In this document: positions 51,901-61,010 of the stretch, in pieces | Layout of the letters: each line of letters starts with the position of its first letter | Position numbering within the stretch: the first letter of the stretch is position 1 | Origin: Sphingomonas sp. PP-F2F-G114-C0414 | GTDB lineage: Bacteria; Pseudomonadota; Alphaproteobacteria; Sphingomonadales; Sphingomonadaceae | Reading direction: 5' to 3' | NCBI RefSeq assembly: GCF_003688595.1 | Contig: NZ_RCWT01000010.1 | Location: forward strand, 558,001-622,000 | Length of the DNA stretch: 64,000 bases | Made by a program: the position numbers and the translations under genes | The notes under the pieces: generated by a model | What the model was told of the DNA's origin: nothing | Databases searched by the model: none | Seen by the model: the letters and a program-made list of their open reading frames with translations, nothing else

Positions 51901-53121
51901 ATGCAGACCTCGCCCCTCGCCTTGCCCTTCCCCGCCGCCCCTTCGATCGACGGAGTCGCGCTGCATGTCGCGCGCGCGCAGTACAAAACCTGGGATCGGT
52001 GCGATCTGACGTTCGTGACGCTCGATCAGGGGACGGTGGTTGCGGGTGTGCTCACGACGAGCAAATGTCCTTCGCCCGAAGTCGAGTGGTGCCGCGCGGC
52101 GCTGACGCTGGGTCAGGCGCGGGCGCTGGTGGTGAATGCGGGTAATTCCAACGCGTTCACCGGTTCGCGTGGGCGGGCGGCGGTCGAAGCGATCGCGGCG
52201 CGGACGGCAGCGCATCTCGGGTGCCAGCCCTCGGACGTGTTCGTGTCCTCAACGGGCGTAATCGGCGTGCCGTTGCCGATCGACAAGGCCGAAGCAGGGC
52301 TCGACGCCGCGTTCGCCGCGGAACCCTGCGGCTGGGAGGATGCCGCCGCGACGATCATGACGACCGACACCTTCACCAAGGGCGCGGTGACGACGGCGGT
52401 GATCGGCGATCGCACTGTCTCGCTGGTCGGGATCATCAAGGGTTCGGGGATGATCGCGCCGGACATGGCGACGATGCTCGGGTTCATCTTCACCGACGCG
52501 GCGGTCGAGCCGGAGTTCCTGCAAGCCGCGCTGTCGAAGGCGAACGCGCCGAGCTTCTCATGCATCACCGTCGACAGCGATACCTCGACCAGCGACACGG
52601 TGCTGGCATTCGCCACGGGCAAGGCCGACAACGTCCCGCTGGCGGACGATGACAGCGTGGGGGCGGACGCCTTCCGTGCAGCGCTGGCGGACCTGTGTCA
52701 TCAACTCGCCATGCTCGTGGTTCGCGACGGCGAGGGGGCGCAGAAGCTGATCGAGATACAGGTGACCGGCGCCGACAGCGACCGCAGTGCACACCGCATC
52801 GCGATGAGCATCGCCAACTCGCCGCTGGTAAAGACTGCCATCGCAGGCGAGGACGCAAACTGGGGGCGCGTGGTCATGGCGGTCGGCAAGGCGGGCGAAC
52901 CCGCCGATCGCGACACGCTCTCGATCCGGTTCGGGAATACGCAGGTTGCCGAAGGTGGCTTAGCGCTGAGCGGCTACGACGAGGCGCCGGTCGCCGCGCA
53001 CCTTAAGGGCCACGAGATCGAGATCGGCGTTGATCTGGCGCTGGGCGAAGGCCGGGCCACAGTTTGGACCTGCGACCTCACGCACGGTTACATCTCGATC
53101 AACGCCGATTATCGGAGCTAA
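51901..53121 (+). CDS. argJ: Bifunctional glutamate N-acetyltransferase/amino-acid acetyltransferase ArgJ
   Basis: A 406-residue ArgJ that recycles the acetyl group between N-acetylornithine and glutamate in arginine synthesis. The self-cleavage site is APDMATMLGF, with the nucleophilic Thr near residue 191, which splits the chain into alpha and beta subunits. NAGNSNAFTG and SSTGVIGVPLP are well conserved. The ATG at 51901 is chosen; the longer frame to 51631 runs antisense through another gene. The stop is one base from the convergent vapD stop. Confidence 0.95.
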   Translation: MQTSPLALPFPAAPSIDGVALHVARAQYKTWDRCDLTFVTLDQGTVVAGVLTTSKCPSPEVEWCRAALTLGQARALVVNAGNSNAFTGSRGRAAVEAIAARTAAHLGCQPSDVFVSSTGVIGVPLPIDKAEAGLDAAFAAEPCGWEDAAATIMTTDTFTKGAVTTAVIGDRTVSLVGIIKGSGMIAPDMATMLGFIFTDAAVEPEFLQAALSKANAPSFSCITVDSDTSTSDTVLAFATGKADNVPLADDDSVGADAFRAALADLCHQLAMLVVRDGEGAQKLIEIQVTGADSDRSAHRIAMSIANSPLVKTAIAGEDANWGRVVMAVGKAGEPADRDTLSIRFGNTQVAEGGLALSGYDEAPVAAHLKGHEIEIGVDLALGEGRATVWTCDLTHGYISINADYRS

Positions 53122-53122
53122 A

Positions 53123-53407
53123 TCACCGCAACGCGGGCGACAGATCGTTATTCTCTTCGATCCGCAACATCCGGATATCGCCCACCGCAGGGCTGAACCA
53201 CGAATAGGTGCGGTTCAGTTCCTGCACGGCGAGCACGCAGTCGATCGCCGAAATGTTCTCGTTCCCGAAATAGGTCGAGCCCTGTTGCCGCTCGAAACCG
53301 CGCTTATTTAAAATATCTCCGACATCGCGGTACGCGTTTCGCCATGACGGATTGGGATACATCTGCTCCAGCATCGAAACGTCCAGATCGAACACAATCG
53401 CGTACAT
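53123..53407 (-). CDS. vapD: VapD-family endoribonuclease
   Basis: A 94-residue protein of the VapD family, whose Helicobacter member is a purine-specific RNase with a Cas2-like fold. The pattern is well kept: MYAIVFDLDVSMLEQ with the catalytic-site Asp pair, NAYRDVGDILNKRGFERQQG, STYFGNE, then the C-terminal GDIRMLRIEENNDLSPALR. No antitoxin gene is next to it: trxA lies upstream and argJ converges. Its ribosome site is buried in a hairpin (53412-53430). The start at 53407 follows a GAGGGGG site with a four-base gap. Confidence 0.88.
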   Translation of the reverse strand: MYAIVFDLDVSMLEQMYPNPSWRNAYRDVGDILNKRGFERQQGSTYFGNENISAIDCVLAVQELNRTYSWFSPAVGDIRMLRIEENNDLSPALR

Positions 53408-53411
53408 GCTG

Positions 53412-53430
53412 CCCCCTCGCTTTGAGGGGG
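53412..53430 (-). promoter_or_regulatory. Hairpin hiding the vapD ribosome-binding site
   Basis: Read as vapD mRNA, CCCCCUC-AAAGC-GAGGGGG forms a perfect 7-base-pair stem. The right arm is the Shine-Dalgarno sequence, four bases before the AUG. Folding would block initiation. Whether a factor or temperature opens it is unknown. Confidence 0.55.
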
Positions 53431-53436
53431 ACGCGC

Positions 53437-53490
53437 CCGCCCGATTGTGCCCCATCATCGTCATGGCGATGATCTAGCGCAATCGGGCGG
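53437..53490. terminator. Long imperfect hairpin after trxA
   Basis: The outer arms CCGCCCGATTG (53437-53447) and CAATCGGGCGG (53480-53490) and the inner arms ATCATCG (53454-53460) and CGATGAT (53467-53473) form one nested stem just after the trxA stop at 53499. It is placed to end transcription of the trxA-addA block; no T-run is present. Confidence 0.55.
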
Positions 53491-53498
53491 ATATTGCA

Positions 53499-53822
53499 TC
53501 AGGCCAGCTCACCCTCGAGCCATGCCTTCAACCGGCCCTTGGGCTCGGCGCCGACCTTAGTTGCAGCCGGTGCGCCGCCCTTGAACAGGATCATCGTTGG
53601 GATGCCGCGGACGCCGTACTTGCCCGGCGCGTCGGGGTTCTCGTCGATGTTGAGCTTGGCGATCGTCACCTTCTCGCCGAGTTCTTCCGAAATCTCCTCG
53701 AGCGATGGCCCAATCATCTTGCACGGGCCGCACCATTCCGCCCAGAAATCGACGAGTACGGGGCCGTCGGCGTTCAGTACGTCCGCATCGAAGCTGGCAT
53801 CGGTGATCTGCTTGGTCGCCAT
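53499..53822 (-). CDS. trxA: Thioredoxin
   Basis: A 107-residue thioredoxin, a cytoplasmic dithiol reductase. The active site [10 protein letters not shown] is at about residues 27-36, and the cis-Pro loop is [11 protein letters not shown]. Length and fold are standard. AAGGAGAA before the ATG is a strong ribosome site, unlike most genes here that rely on overlaps. It follows addA on the same strand after 64 bases and may have its own promoter. Confidence 0.97.
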   Translation of the reverse strand: MATKQITDASFDADVLNADGPVLVDFWAEWCGPCKMIGPSLEEISEELGEKVTIAKLNIDENPDAPGKYGVRGIPTMILFKGGAPAATKVGAEPKGRLKAWLEGELA

Positions 53823-53886
53823 CGTGAATTCTCCTTGGTTGAGACGTATCTAAGGTCGCTCGCGTGTGCGCTCAACCACCGGGAGG

Positions 53887-56800
53887 CTAGCTTTGCTCCG
53901 TGGGCCGATAGTGCGGCTTGTTCGCGGCCAGCGTCTCGTCGTTCAGCACGATCAACCGCGGGCCGGCCGTGTACAGCAAGGCCGCCTCGACCGACCGACC
54001 CGGAAAGATCACGGCCAAGGCTTCGGCATAGGCCGCCATCTGCTTCAGATGGTATTCCGGGACGTCGTCGAGGCCGCGCGGTGCGCGCCGACCGGTCTTG
54101 AAGTCGACGACGCGGATGCGGTCGGGCTCGATCAACAGGCGATCGACCGTTCCTGACACGACCATGCCATTCGCAAGGGTCGCGGCGATCGGCGCTTCGG
54201 CAAGCGTATCCGCGCTGAAAAGCTCGGCGAAGCGGAGATCGTCGAGCACTGCGACCACGCTCTGCACGATCTCGGACCGTGCAGCGGGATCACCGACGCC
54301 CCCCGCCTTCGCCAGCCAGCTATCGGCCTTCACCGCGCGGTCGGCAGCAGCAACCGCCGGCAGACGCTCGAACAGCGCATGGATCAGCCGGCCCCGCTCC
54401 GCCGCGACGCGCATCGCTGGGGTCGGTGGCGGATCGGACACCGCGTCGTCACCCAGCGCAGACGGCGACAGCGGACGAGGCGGTCGTGCTTCTTGCGGTG
54501 CAGGTTGATGCGCCCAGGCAGGCAGGTATGCGTCCGCCGCAATCTCGACCGAAGCCGGAGCCTTGGCGATCACCGCAGGCTGAGGCTCGACCCCGGCGAA
54601 AATCCGCGCGCCCTCGCCTACCGGCGCCTCCAGCGCCGTCAACGCACGATCGGACGCGGCGTACCAGCTGTTCTCTGGCGGCACACCCTTCGCGCGAGGC
54701 CCGAGCGCACCGGCGATCACCAGCCGCTCTTCGGCGCGCGTGGCGGCGACGTAGAACAGCCGCCAATGCTCCTCCAGTTCGCGCTGCTCGGCGGCCGATA
54801 CGACCGCATCCAGCGGGCCGCCACGCTCGCTCGACCGCGGCCGGAACACCGGGATCGGCGCAGCCCCAGGCTCGGGCGCCCATTTCAGGATCGAGCGCGG
54901 CGCCGCCGACGGGTCGGCCGTCGCATCCGCCAAGATTACCAGCGGCGCCTGCAACCCCTTGGCGCCGTGTGCGGTCATCACCCGGACCGCATCGAGGGGG
55001 GCGGACGGATCGCGGACGATCTCGACATCGCCGCGGTCGAACCAGTCCAGGAAGCGTTGTAGCGACGGCGTCGTCGTGCTCTCGAAGGTCAGCGCGGCGT
55101 TGAGCAGTTCCTCGATCGGATCGCGTGCTTCGGTGCCGAGGCGGCGGATCAGTTTCCGGCGACCGTCGAGCGGCCCCGACAGCAGTTCCTCCAGGAACTG
55201 GTACGGCGTGGCGATATCGGCGCGCGCGAGCATCGCCAGCAAAGGGGCGAGCCTAACCGCGGGTTGCGTGCGTTGCAGGTGGCGCCACAACGGTCCGGCC
55301 TCGCGCGGGGCGGCGGCCATCAACTCATCCTGCGTCCAGCCGATCAGCGGGGAGACGAGCAACGCCGCGACGCTCAAATCGTCTTCCGGCTGCAACACGA
55401 AGCGGATCGTTGCGAGCAGATCCTGCACCGCGAGCGGCGCGTTCAGCCGCAGGCGATCGACGCCCGCCACCGGCACGCCCTCGGCATAGAGCCGCGCGAC
55501 GATCAGCGAGGCGAGGTCACCGCGCCGCTTGACCAGGATCATGACGTCCTCGGGCCGCAGCCGCCGCCCCTTGCTCTCCAGCATGAGCCCGGTGTCGGGG
55601 GCGAGCCAGCCCTTCACCGCGCGCGCGATATCGCTCGCGAGTTTGCGCACCGCGTCGTCGACCCAGCCCTCTTCATCGTCCTCGCTACCGCCGGCCGACA
55701 CCGATGGCCACAAGGTCACAGTGCCCGGACCCGCGACCTCGCTAGCGTGACGTTCGACCTCGCCGGCAATGCCCAGCCCCGGCTCACCGATCGCATCGAT
55801 CGCCGCATCGACGAACTCCAGCACGGTCCGCGTCGACCGGAACGAGTGCCGCAACGACAGCCGCGCCAAGGGGAGCCCACGTTCCTCCTCGGGCCAACCG
55901 TCATCGCCTTCCGCCTCGCTCGCACGACCGCCGAAATACTGTTCGGCCGCCAGGAAATTGAGCGGATCGGTCCCCTGGAACCCGAAGATCGCCTGCTTGT
56001 AATCGCCGACCGTAAATAGCGTGCGCGTCGACGGCGCATAGATGCCGCGGCCGACGAAGAACTCGTCCGCCAGCGCACGGACGATCCGCCACTGATGCCC
56101 GTTGGTGTCCTGCGCCTCGTCGATCAGCAGGTGCTCGGTCGCCTGGTCGAGCTTGTAGCGGACCCATTCGCCGATCCCCGGCTGGTCGAGCAGCGCCACC
56201 GTCGTCGCGATCAGGTCGTCGAAATCGACCGCGCCCGCGCGCCGCTTGGCCAGCGCATAGCCTCGCGCATAGTCGCGCCCGACCTCAAGCCCGTCGGCGA
56301 GCAGGTCGCAGTACGTCGCGCGCTGGACCATCGACAGCACGTCGGTGCACGCCTCGCCGAGGTCACGCGCAAGGACTTCGTAGTCGGGCTCGGCATCGAT
56401 CAGTTTCTTCGAGGCTTTGCGCTGCGTGCCCGTGCCGGTGAGCACGACGCTGGCGAGCTCGTCCAAGGTCGCCGCGCGATCCTCTGAGTCGAGCCACCGC
56501 TGCACGGTCGCCGCCGCGGCTTGCCCGGTGGCCGTCCCCCACGCGCGGTTCGCCGCGGCAATGCGCGCGATCGCGTCGAGGTCGAGCGCGTCGCACCATT
56601 CCGCGATTGCCTCGTCGATATCTCCTGACGGAAGCCCGAGTTCACGTCGCAGCCAGGGCTGGATGCCGACCGGGAGGGCCTCCAAAGCCGGCAACGCGCG
56701 CGCGCAGGCGAGCAGGAACGCCTCCGCCCCGCCCTCACCCATCCGCAGCGACAGGCGTCCGACGATCTCGACGGGACGCTCGCGGCCCTCGCGCTCGGCG

Positions 56801-57318
56801 TCCGACAGCATCGTCGCCAGCGCCTCGCGTGCGAGCCCCGCCTCTTCGCGTGCCTCCAGCGGTCGAAACCCCGGCGTCAGCCCGGCCTCGACCGGGAATG
56901 CTGCCAGCAATCCCTGGCAAAATCCGTGGATCGTCTGGATACGAAGGCCCCCGCCCGGCGCATCGAGCACCTTGGCGAACAGGGTGCGCGCGCGGTCCTG
57001 CAACGCCTGTATAGGGCTCTCGCCGAGCGCGATCAGGTCCGCCGCCAGCGCCGGCGCGGGCATTCGTACCCATGCGGCGAGCCGGCCGTTGATGCGCTGC
57101 GCCATCTCCGCCGCGCCCGCCTTGGTGAAGGTCAGGCACAGGATCGCGCCGGGATCGACACCCCGCAACAGCAGCCGGAACACGCGTGCCGCCAGCACCT
57201 GTGTCTTGCCGGTGCCGGCCGAAGCGGACAGCCAGACGTGCGAGGCCGGGTTGCTCGCATCGGCCTGCGCTCCCCTCAGCCGGGGCAGCGTGGCGAGCGC
57301 GTCACCGCTCACGGCCAT
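53887..57318 (-). CDS. addA: Double-strand break repair helicase AddA
   Basis: An 1143-residue UvrD-type helicase-nuclease subunit that resects DNA ends with AddB. The Walker A motif is SASAGTGKTQVLAARVF (about residues 31-47), the Walker B/Q region reads LLIDEAQDTNGHQW, motif V includes MTAHGAKGLQAPLVILADAT, and the C-terminal RecB-like nuclease motif is VVDFKTGRR. Complete. Its start overlaps the addB stop by 17 bases, so the pair is coupled. The gene block above it recycles cell-wall sugars, an association seen in other alphaproteobacteria. Confidence 0.96.
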   Translation of the reverse strand: MAVSGDALATLPRLRGAQADASNPASHVWLSASAGTGKTQVLAARVFRLLLRGVDPGAILCLTFTKAGAAEMAQRINGRLAAWVRMPAPALAADLIALGESPIQALQDRARTLFAKVLDAPGGGLRIQTIHGFCQGLLAAFPVEAGLTPGFRPLEAREEAGLAREALATMLSDAEREGRERPVEIVGRLSLRMGEGGAEAFLLACARALPALEALPVGIQPWLRRELGLPSGDIDEAIAEWCDALDLDAIARIAAANRAWGTATGQAAAATVQRWLDSEDRAATLDELASVVLTGTGTQRKASKKLIDAEPDYEVLARDLGEACTDVLSMVQRATYCDLLADGLEVGRDYARGYALAKRRAGAVDFDDLIATTVALLDQPGIGEWVRYKLDQATEHLLIDEAQDTNGHQWRIVRALADEFFVGRGIYAPSTRTLFTVGDYKQAIFGFQGTDPLNFLAAEQYFGGRASEAEGDDGWPEEERGLPLARLSLRHSFRSTRTVLEFVDAAIDAIGEPGLGIAGEVERHASEVAGPGTVTLWPSVSAGGSEDDEEGWVDDAVRKLASDIARAVKGWLAPDTGLMLESKGRRLRPEDVMILVKRRGDLASLIVARLYAEGVPVAGVDRLRLNAPLAVQDLLATIRFVLQPEDDLSVAALLVSPLIGWTQDELMAAAPREAGPLWRHLQRTQPAVRLAPLLAMLARADIATPYQFLEELLSGPLDGRRKLIRRLGTEARDPIEELLNAALTFESTTTPSLQRFLDWFDRGDVEIVRDPSAPLDAVRVMTAHGAKGLQAPLVILADATADPSAAPRSILKWAPEPGAAPIPVFRPRSSERGGPLDAVVSAAEQRELEEHWRLFYVAATRAEERLVIAGALGPRAKGVPPENSWYAASDRALTALEAPVGEGARIFAGVEPQPAVIAKAPASVEIAADAYLPAWAHQPAPQEARPPRPLSPSALGDDAVSDPPPTPAMRVAAERGRLIHALFERLPAVAAADRAVKADSWLAKAGGVGDPAARSEIVQSVVAVLDDLRFAELFSADTLAEAPIAATLANGMVVSGTVDRLLIEPDRIRVVDFKTGRRAPRGLDDVPEYHLKQMAAYAEALAVIFPGRSVEAALLYTAGPRLIVLNDETLAANKPHYRPTEQS

Positions 57319-60262
57319 ACCATTCGTCGCGTCGCATCAGCTGGTCATACTCGGCATAGGGGGCGTATTCGGGGACGAGCTTCGCGGTGAACGCGGCACT
57401 GCCGGTGAGCCATTCGCCGACGACTTCGGTGAAGTTGTGCGCGGCGATCGACGTGAATTCGGCGGTCGGGATCTTGTCGCGCTTACCCTCGGGATCGACC
57501 GGGCTCTCGATATAGCCGAACGCGTCGCGCTTCTTGCCGAGCGACCAATATTCGAACGCGCCCGCGGTGCCGGAGACGTCTGGGAACCCGCCGCGCTCCG
57601 CGATCAGGCCGAGCAGGCCGAGCTGGAGGCTGTAGCCGGCGCGGACTGCGGTCGGCGAAGGCGGCTTGCCGGTCTTGTAGTCGATCACGGCGAGGCGTCC
57701 GTCGGGCAGCTTGTCGATGCGGTCGTAGCGACCTGACAAGGTCACGCCGGCGATCTCGACCTTGCCCTTGCCCTCGGCGCTGGCGACCGTCCGGCCGTCT
57801 TCGCCTTGCGCGACGATAGCGCCCGCGATCCAGTCTATCGCCTCGAGCAACCGCGGCTGCCAGAGTGCGCGCATCATCGGATGCGTGCGTTCGTCGTCGA
57901 GCATCGCCTTCGCGCGCAGCCTCAGCGTGTCGACGGTGCACCCGTCCTGCTTCCACCATTGCTCGAGGATGTCGTGCACCGCGGTGCCGCGCCACGCGGC
58001 GCTCGGATCAGCATCGACGGGATCGAGCGGCATAAGCCCGAGCACGCGGCGTGCGTAGAAGGCGTAGGGGTCAGCCTTGAGGCGATCCACCTCGGTGACG
58101 GAAATCGCCTTCGGACGCAGTAGCGCGGGCGGCGACGGGGCGGGACGGTCGGCGGGGAGATGCTCGCCCGGATCGTCAAGCGCCCGGGTCCAGCCTTCCA
58201 GCGCCGAAGCCCGCTCGAACCGATCGCCCGCGAGTGCCTGCAACCGGAGCCAGAGGCGCGAGGCCAGAGCGGGTGACTTCGCATCCCTGCGTGCCCGCGT
58301 GACTACCGCCCGAGGTGCGCCTAACGCCTGCGCAAAATCATGCGCGGCTGTGCCGACACGTCGCTCCAGACCCGGCAGGCCAAGCTCCATGCGTATGCGC
58401 GGCGCGAGCCAAGGATCCGGCGCAGGCCTCCCCGGCCACACGCCTTCGTTCAAGCCGCCGAGCACCATGACGTCGGCGGTCTGCAACCGCGCTTCGATCA
58501 GGCCATAAATCGCGAGCCGCGGATGACCGCCCGGCGCTGGTCGCACAGCGACCTCGTCGAGCAACGTCCGCAACAGTTGCGGCAGCTCGCGTGGATCTAT
58601 CCGCGGCGGTCCGGCGGGTGCTTCGGCTTCCAGATCGGCGAGGAACTCGGCTGCGGCACGCCCTGCGAGGCCCGACCAGAGATTGTCCCCGCACAGGGTC
58701 TGCGCCGTCTCGCGCAGGCAGGCGAGCACCGACGCCAAGGGCTGCGGCCCCTGATCGAACGCGTTCGCCAGCGGCGTCAGCAGAGGCTGGACATCGGTCC
58801 ACCATGTCGCCGCCGTGCCCTTGCGCTCCTCCAGATGCCCGGTGATGCCGTCGAGCCCCGCCGCCGGCCTTGGCCCGCGCAACCGTCGGTCGAGCGCGCG
58901 TGCGCCGTCGAGCCATAGCAAGCGATCGTCACCCGCGCGCACCAAGGGGTGCTTCAGCAACGCCAGCAGCGCGAGGGGGGAGAAGCGCTGCGCTGCTGCT
59001 TCGGCCAGCGCGAGCAGCAACGTCCCCGGCGGCAGGATCGACAAGGGCCGCCCCGCGCTATCGTCGATACCGATGCCCCAGCGCCCGAGATGCGCCGCCA
59101 CTCGTCGCGCCAGCGCGCGATCCGGCGTGACGAGCGCGGCGGTCCGCTCCGGCACTTCCAACGCCTCCCGCAGCACGAGCGCGATCGCCTGCGCCTCCTC
59201 CGCCGGCGTCGCGAGTTCCGCGGCAGTCACCCCCTTCAAGCGGCGATCCTCCGCAGCGATCTGCGTCCATTTGCCGGTGAAGTCCGCGGGCGCCAGCGCG
59301 TTGGCGATCGCCCGGCCGCGCGCGGGGTCGGCGTCATGCCCGCCGCCCTCGCGCCATGTCTGCACCTCGCCTCGGGCGACGCCCATGCGCAGGAGCATCA
59401 GCTTGGCATCGAACTGCGGATGCGTCTCGATCGATCGCCGCGTGAGCCCGGTCACCGGGTGCGGATCATGCGGGCCGAGTGCGTCCCATTCCTCGTCGGG
59501 CAACGCGAGGTCGAGGCCCGCGAACACCACCATGCCCTGCGGCATGTCGGCGATGCACCGGAGCAGGCGCGCGACCGCGGGGGCGGAATCGGTCACGCCC
59601 GCCGCGCAGACGATCCCGGCGGGTGGCGCATTCCGCCAGCGCTGGGCGAGCCGGTCGAGCAACGCTGAGCGCCGCGTCGCTGCGTCGATCCGTTCGAGCC
59701 GCGCGAGTTCGCCCGGCCAGCGTTGCAGGACGATCTCGAACGTCGCCAGTGCGCGGCGCCAATGCTCGGTCAGTTCGGGTCCAAGCTCGATATCGCGCAG
59801 CTTGGTCGGCGGCACTTCCTCGACCAGCAACTGATCGAGCGTCCGCGCGAGTTCGCCTGCGAGGCGCACCGCTTCAGCGGCATCGACCGGATGGCCTTCG
59901 CGCGCTCGCTCTTCCGACACCAGTCGCGCGAGGATCATGCGCCGCTGATACGGCGGCACCGCGGGCAGCGGCGGATCGATGTCGTCCGCCGGATCGAGCG
60001 CGGCGCCGACTGCCTCGCCCATCTCCGGATCGCCAAGCGCTACCAGACGCGGCAACACGAGCCCGCCGCCGCTCGCGCGCACGAATGCTTCCGTTACCGC
60101 CTTCACCGCGCGGTTGTTTGGCAACACGACGAGCGCTCGGGCGAGCGCCAACGGATCGCGCCCGGCTCGCCGTGTCAGGCCGGCGACCAGCGCATCCGCA
60201 AACGCCCGGTGCGCGGGGATCGTGTAGAGCGTCGGGTGATCCGTCGCGACGAGATCAGCCAT
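57302..60262 (-). CDS. addB: Double-strand break repair protein AddB
   Basis: A 986-residue partner of AddA. The N-terminal helicase-like part has a degenerate nucleotide-binding loop (VVLPNNRAVKAVTEAF, with no GKT), as in other alphaproteobacterial AddB proteins, while the C-terminal PD-(D/E)XK nuclease has GRYDRIDKLPDGRLAVIDYK, then TGKPP. A family motif GLNEGVWPGRPAPDPWL is also clear. The ATG at 60262 overlaps the upstream murU stop by 8 bases. Complete, normal length. Confidence 0.95.
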   Translation of the reverse strand: MADLVATDHPTLYTIPAHRAFADALVAGLTRRAGRDPLALARALVVLPNNRAVKAVTEAFVRASGGGLVLPRLVALGDPEMGEAVGAALDPADDIDPPLPAVPPYQRRMILARLVSEERAREGHPVDAAEAVRLAGELARTLDQLLVEEVPPTKLRDIELGPELTEHWRRALATFEIVLQRWPGELARLERIDAATRRSALLDRLAQRWRNAPPAGIVCAAGVTDSAPAVARLLRCIADMPQGMVVFAGLDLALPDEEWDALGPHDPHPVTGLTRRSIETHPQFDAKLMLLRMGVARGEVQTWREGGGHDADPARGRAIANALAPADFTGKWTQIAAEDRRLKGVTAAELATPAEEAQAIALVLREALEVPERTAALVTPDRALARRVAAHLGRWGIGIDDSAGRPLSILPPGTLLLALAEAAAQRFSPLALLALLKHPLVRAGDDRLLWLDGARALDRRLRGPRPAAGLDGITGHLEERKGTAATWWTDVQPLLTPLANAFDQGPQPLASVLACLRETAQTLCGDNLWSGLAGRAAAEFLADLEAEAPAGPPRIDPRELPQLLRTLLDEVAVRPAPGGHPRLAIYGLIEARLQTADVMVLGGLNEGVWPGRPAPDPWLAPRIRMELGLPGLERRVGTAAHDFAQALGAPRAVVTRARRDAKSPALASRLWLRLQALAGDRFERASALEGWTRALDDPGEHLPADRPAPSPPALLRPKAISVTEVDRLKADPYAFYARRVLGLMPLDPVDADPSAAWRGTAVHDILEQWWKQDGCTVDTLRLRAKAMLDDERTHPMMRALWQPRLLEAIDWIAGAIVAQGEDGRTVASAEGKGKVEIAGVTLSGRYDRIDKLPDGRLAVIDYKTGKPPSPTAVRAGYSLQLGLLGLIAERGGFPDVSGTAGAFEYWSLGKKRDAFGYIESPVDPEGKRDKIPTAEFTSIAAHNFTEVVGEWLTGSAAFTAKLVPEYAPYAEYDQLMRRDEWYGRER

Positions 60263-61010
60263 CCGCGAGGATCGCCTCGGTCTTCGGGATCGCGGCTGGC
60301 GTGCCGACGTCGAACCACAGACCCTGATGAACCTGCCCATAAGCGCGGCCGGCGGCGATCGCGCGGTCCCAGAAGATGTTCGTCGAGAACGGTCCCTCCG
60401 GCCAGTCCGCGATCAACCGCGGGTGGATAATCTGGATGCCGGTATAGGCGAATGGTGCGACGCGGCCCGGCTTGCGGCGGCCGACGATCCGCCCGTCGCT
60501 GCCGAGATAGAAGTCACCCATCCCAGAGTGATTGTTGGCGCGCGCGAGCGGCACCATCAGCAGCAGCGCGTCCATCTTCGCGTCGTCCCAGCGCGACGCG
60601 AGCAGCCTGATCGCGTCGACCGGCCCGTCGATCCAGAGGTTGTCGCTATTGACGACCAGTACCGGCGCATCGCCGAGGAGACCCCGCGCCTGGACGAGCC
60701 CGCCGCCCGTCTCCATCAGCATTTTCCGCTCGTCGGAGATCACCACGTCGATCCCGTCGAACCGGTCGGTGACGTGCGCCTCCAGCGTATCCGCGAGGTA
60801 ATGCACGTTGACGACCGCGCGCTTGATCCCGGCGGCCTGCAACCGCTCGAAGACGTGATCGATCAACGGCTTGCCCGCGACCTTGACCAGCGGCTTGGGT
60901 CGCGTCGCCGTCAGCGGGCGCATCCGCTTGCCCAGTCCCGCCGCCATCACCATCGCCGTTTCGGGCACGATCCCGCGAGGAACAGGGCGGATCGTCTGCT
61001 GGCGGCTCAC
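60255..61010 (-). CDS. murU: N-acetylmuramate-1-phosphate uridylyltransferase MurU-like nucleotidyltransferase
   Basis: A 251-residue sugar-phosphate nucleotidyltransferase. The signature MVMAAGLGKRMRPLTATRPK is at about residues 17-36, the metal-site NSDNLW follows, and FAYTGIQIIHPRL lies in the acceptor site. In MurNAc recycling, MurU makes UDP-MurNAc from MurNAc-1-phosphate supplied by AmgK, bypassing the fosfomycin-sensitive route. The GTG at 61010 overlaps the amgK stop (GTGA), which makes the AmgK-MurU pairing strong. The longer frame to 61169 lies inside amgK. Confidence 0.9.
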   Translation of the reverse strand: MSRQQTIRPVPRGIVPETAMVMAAGLGKRMRPLTATRPKPLVKVAGKPLIDHVFERLQAAGIKRAVVNVHYLADTLEAHVTDRFDGIDVVISDERKMLMETGGGLVQARGLLGDAPVLVVNSDNLWIDGPVDAIRLLASRWDDAKMDALLLMVPLARANNHSGMGDFYLGSDGRIVGRRKPGRVAPFAYTGIQIIHPRLIADWPEGPFSTNIFWDRAIAAGRAYGQVHQGLWFDVGTPAAIPKTEAILADG

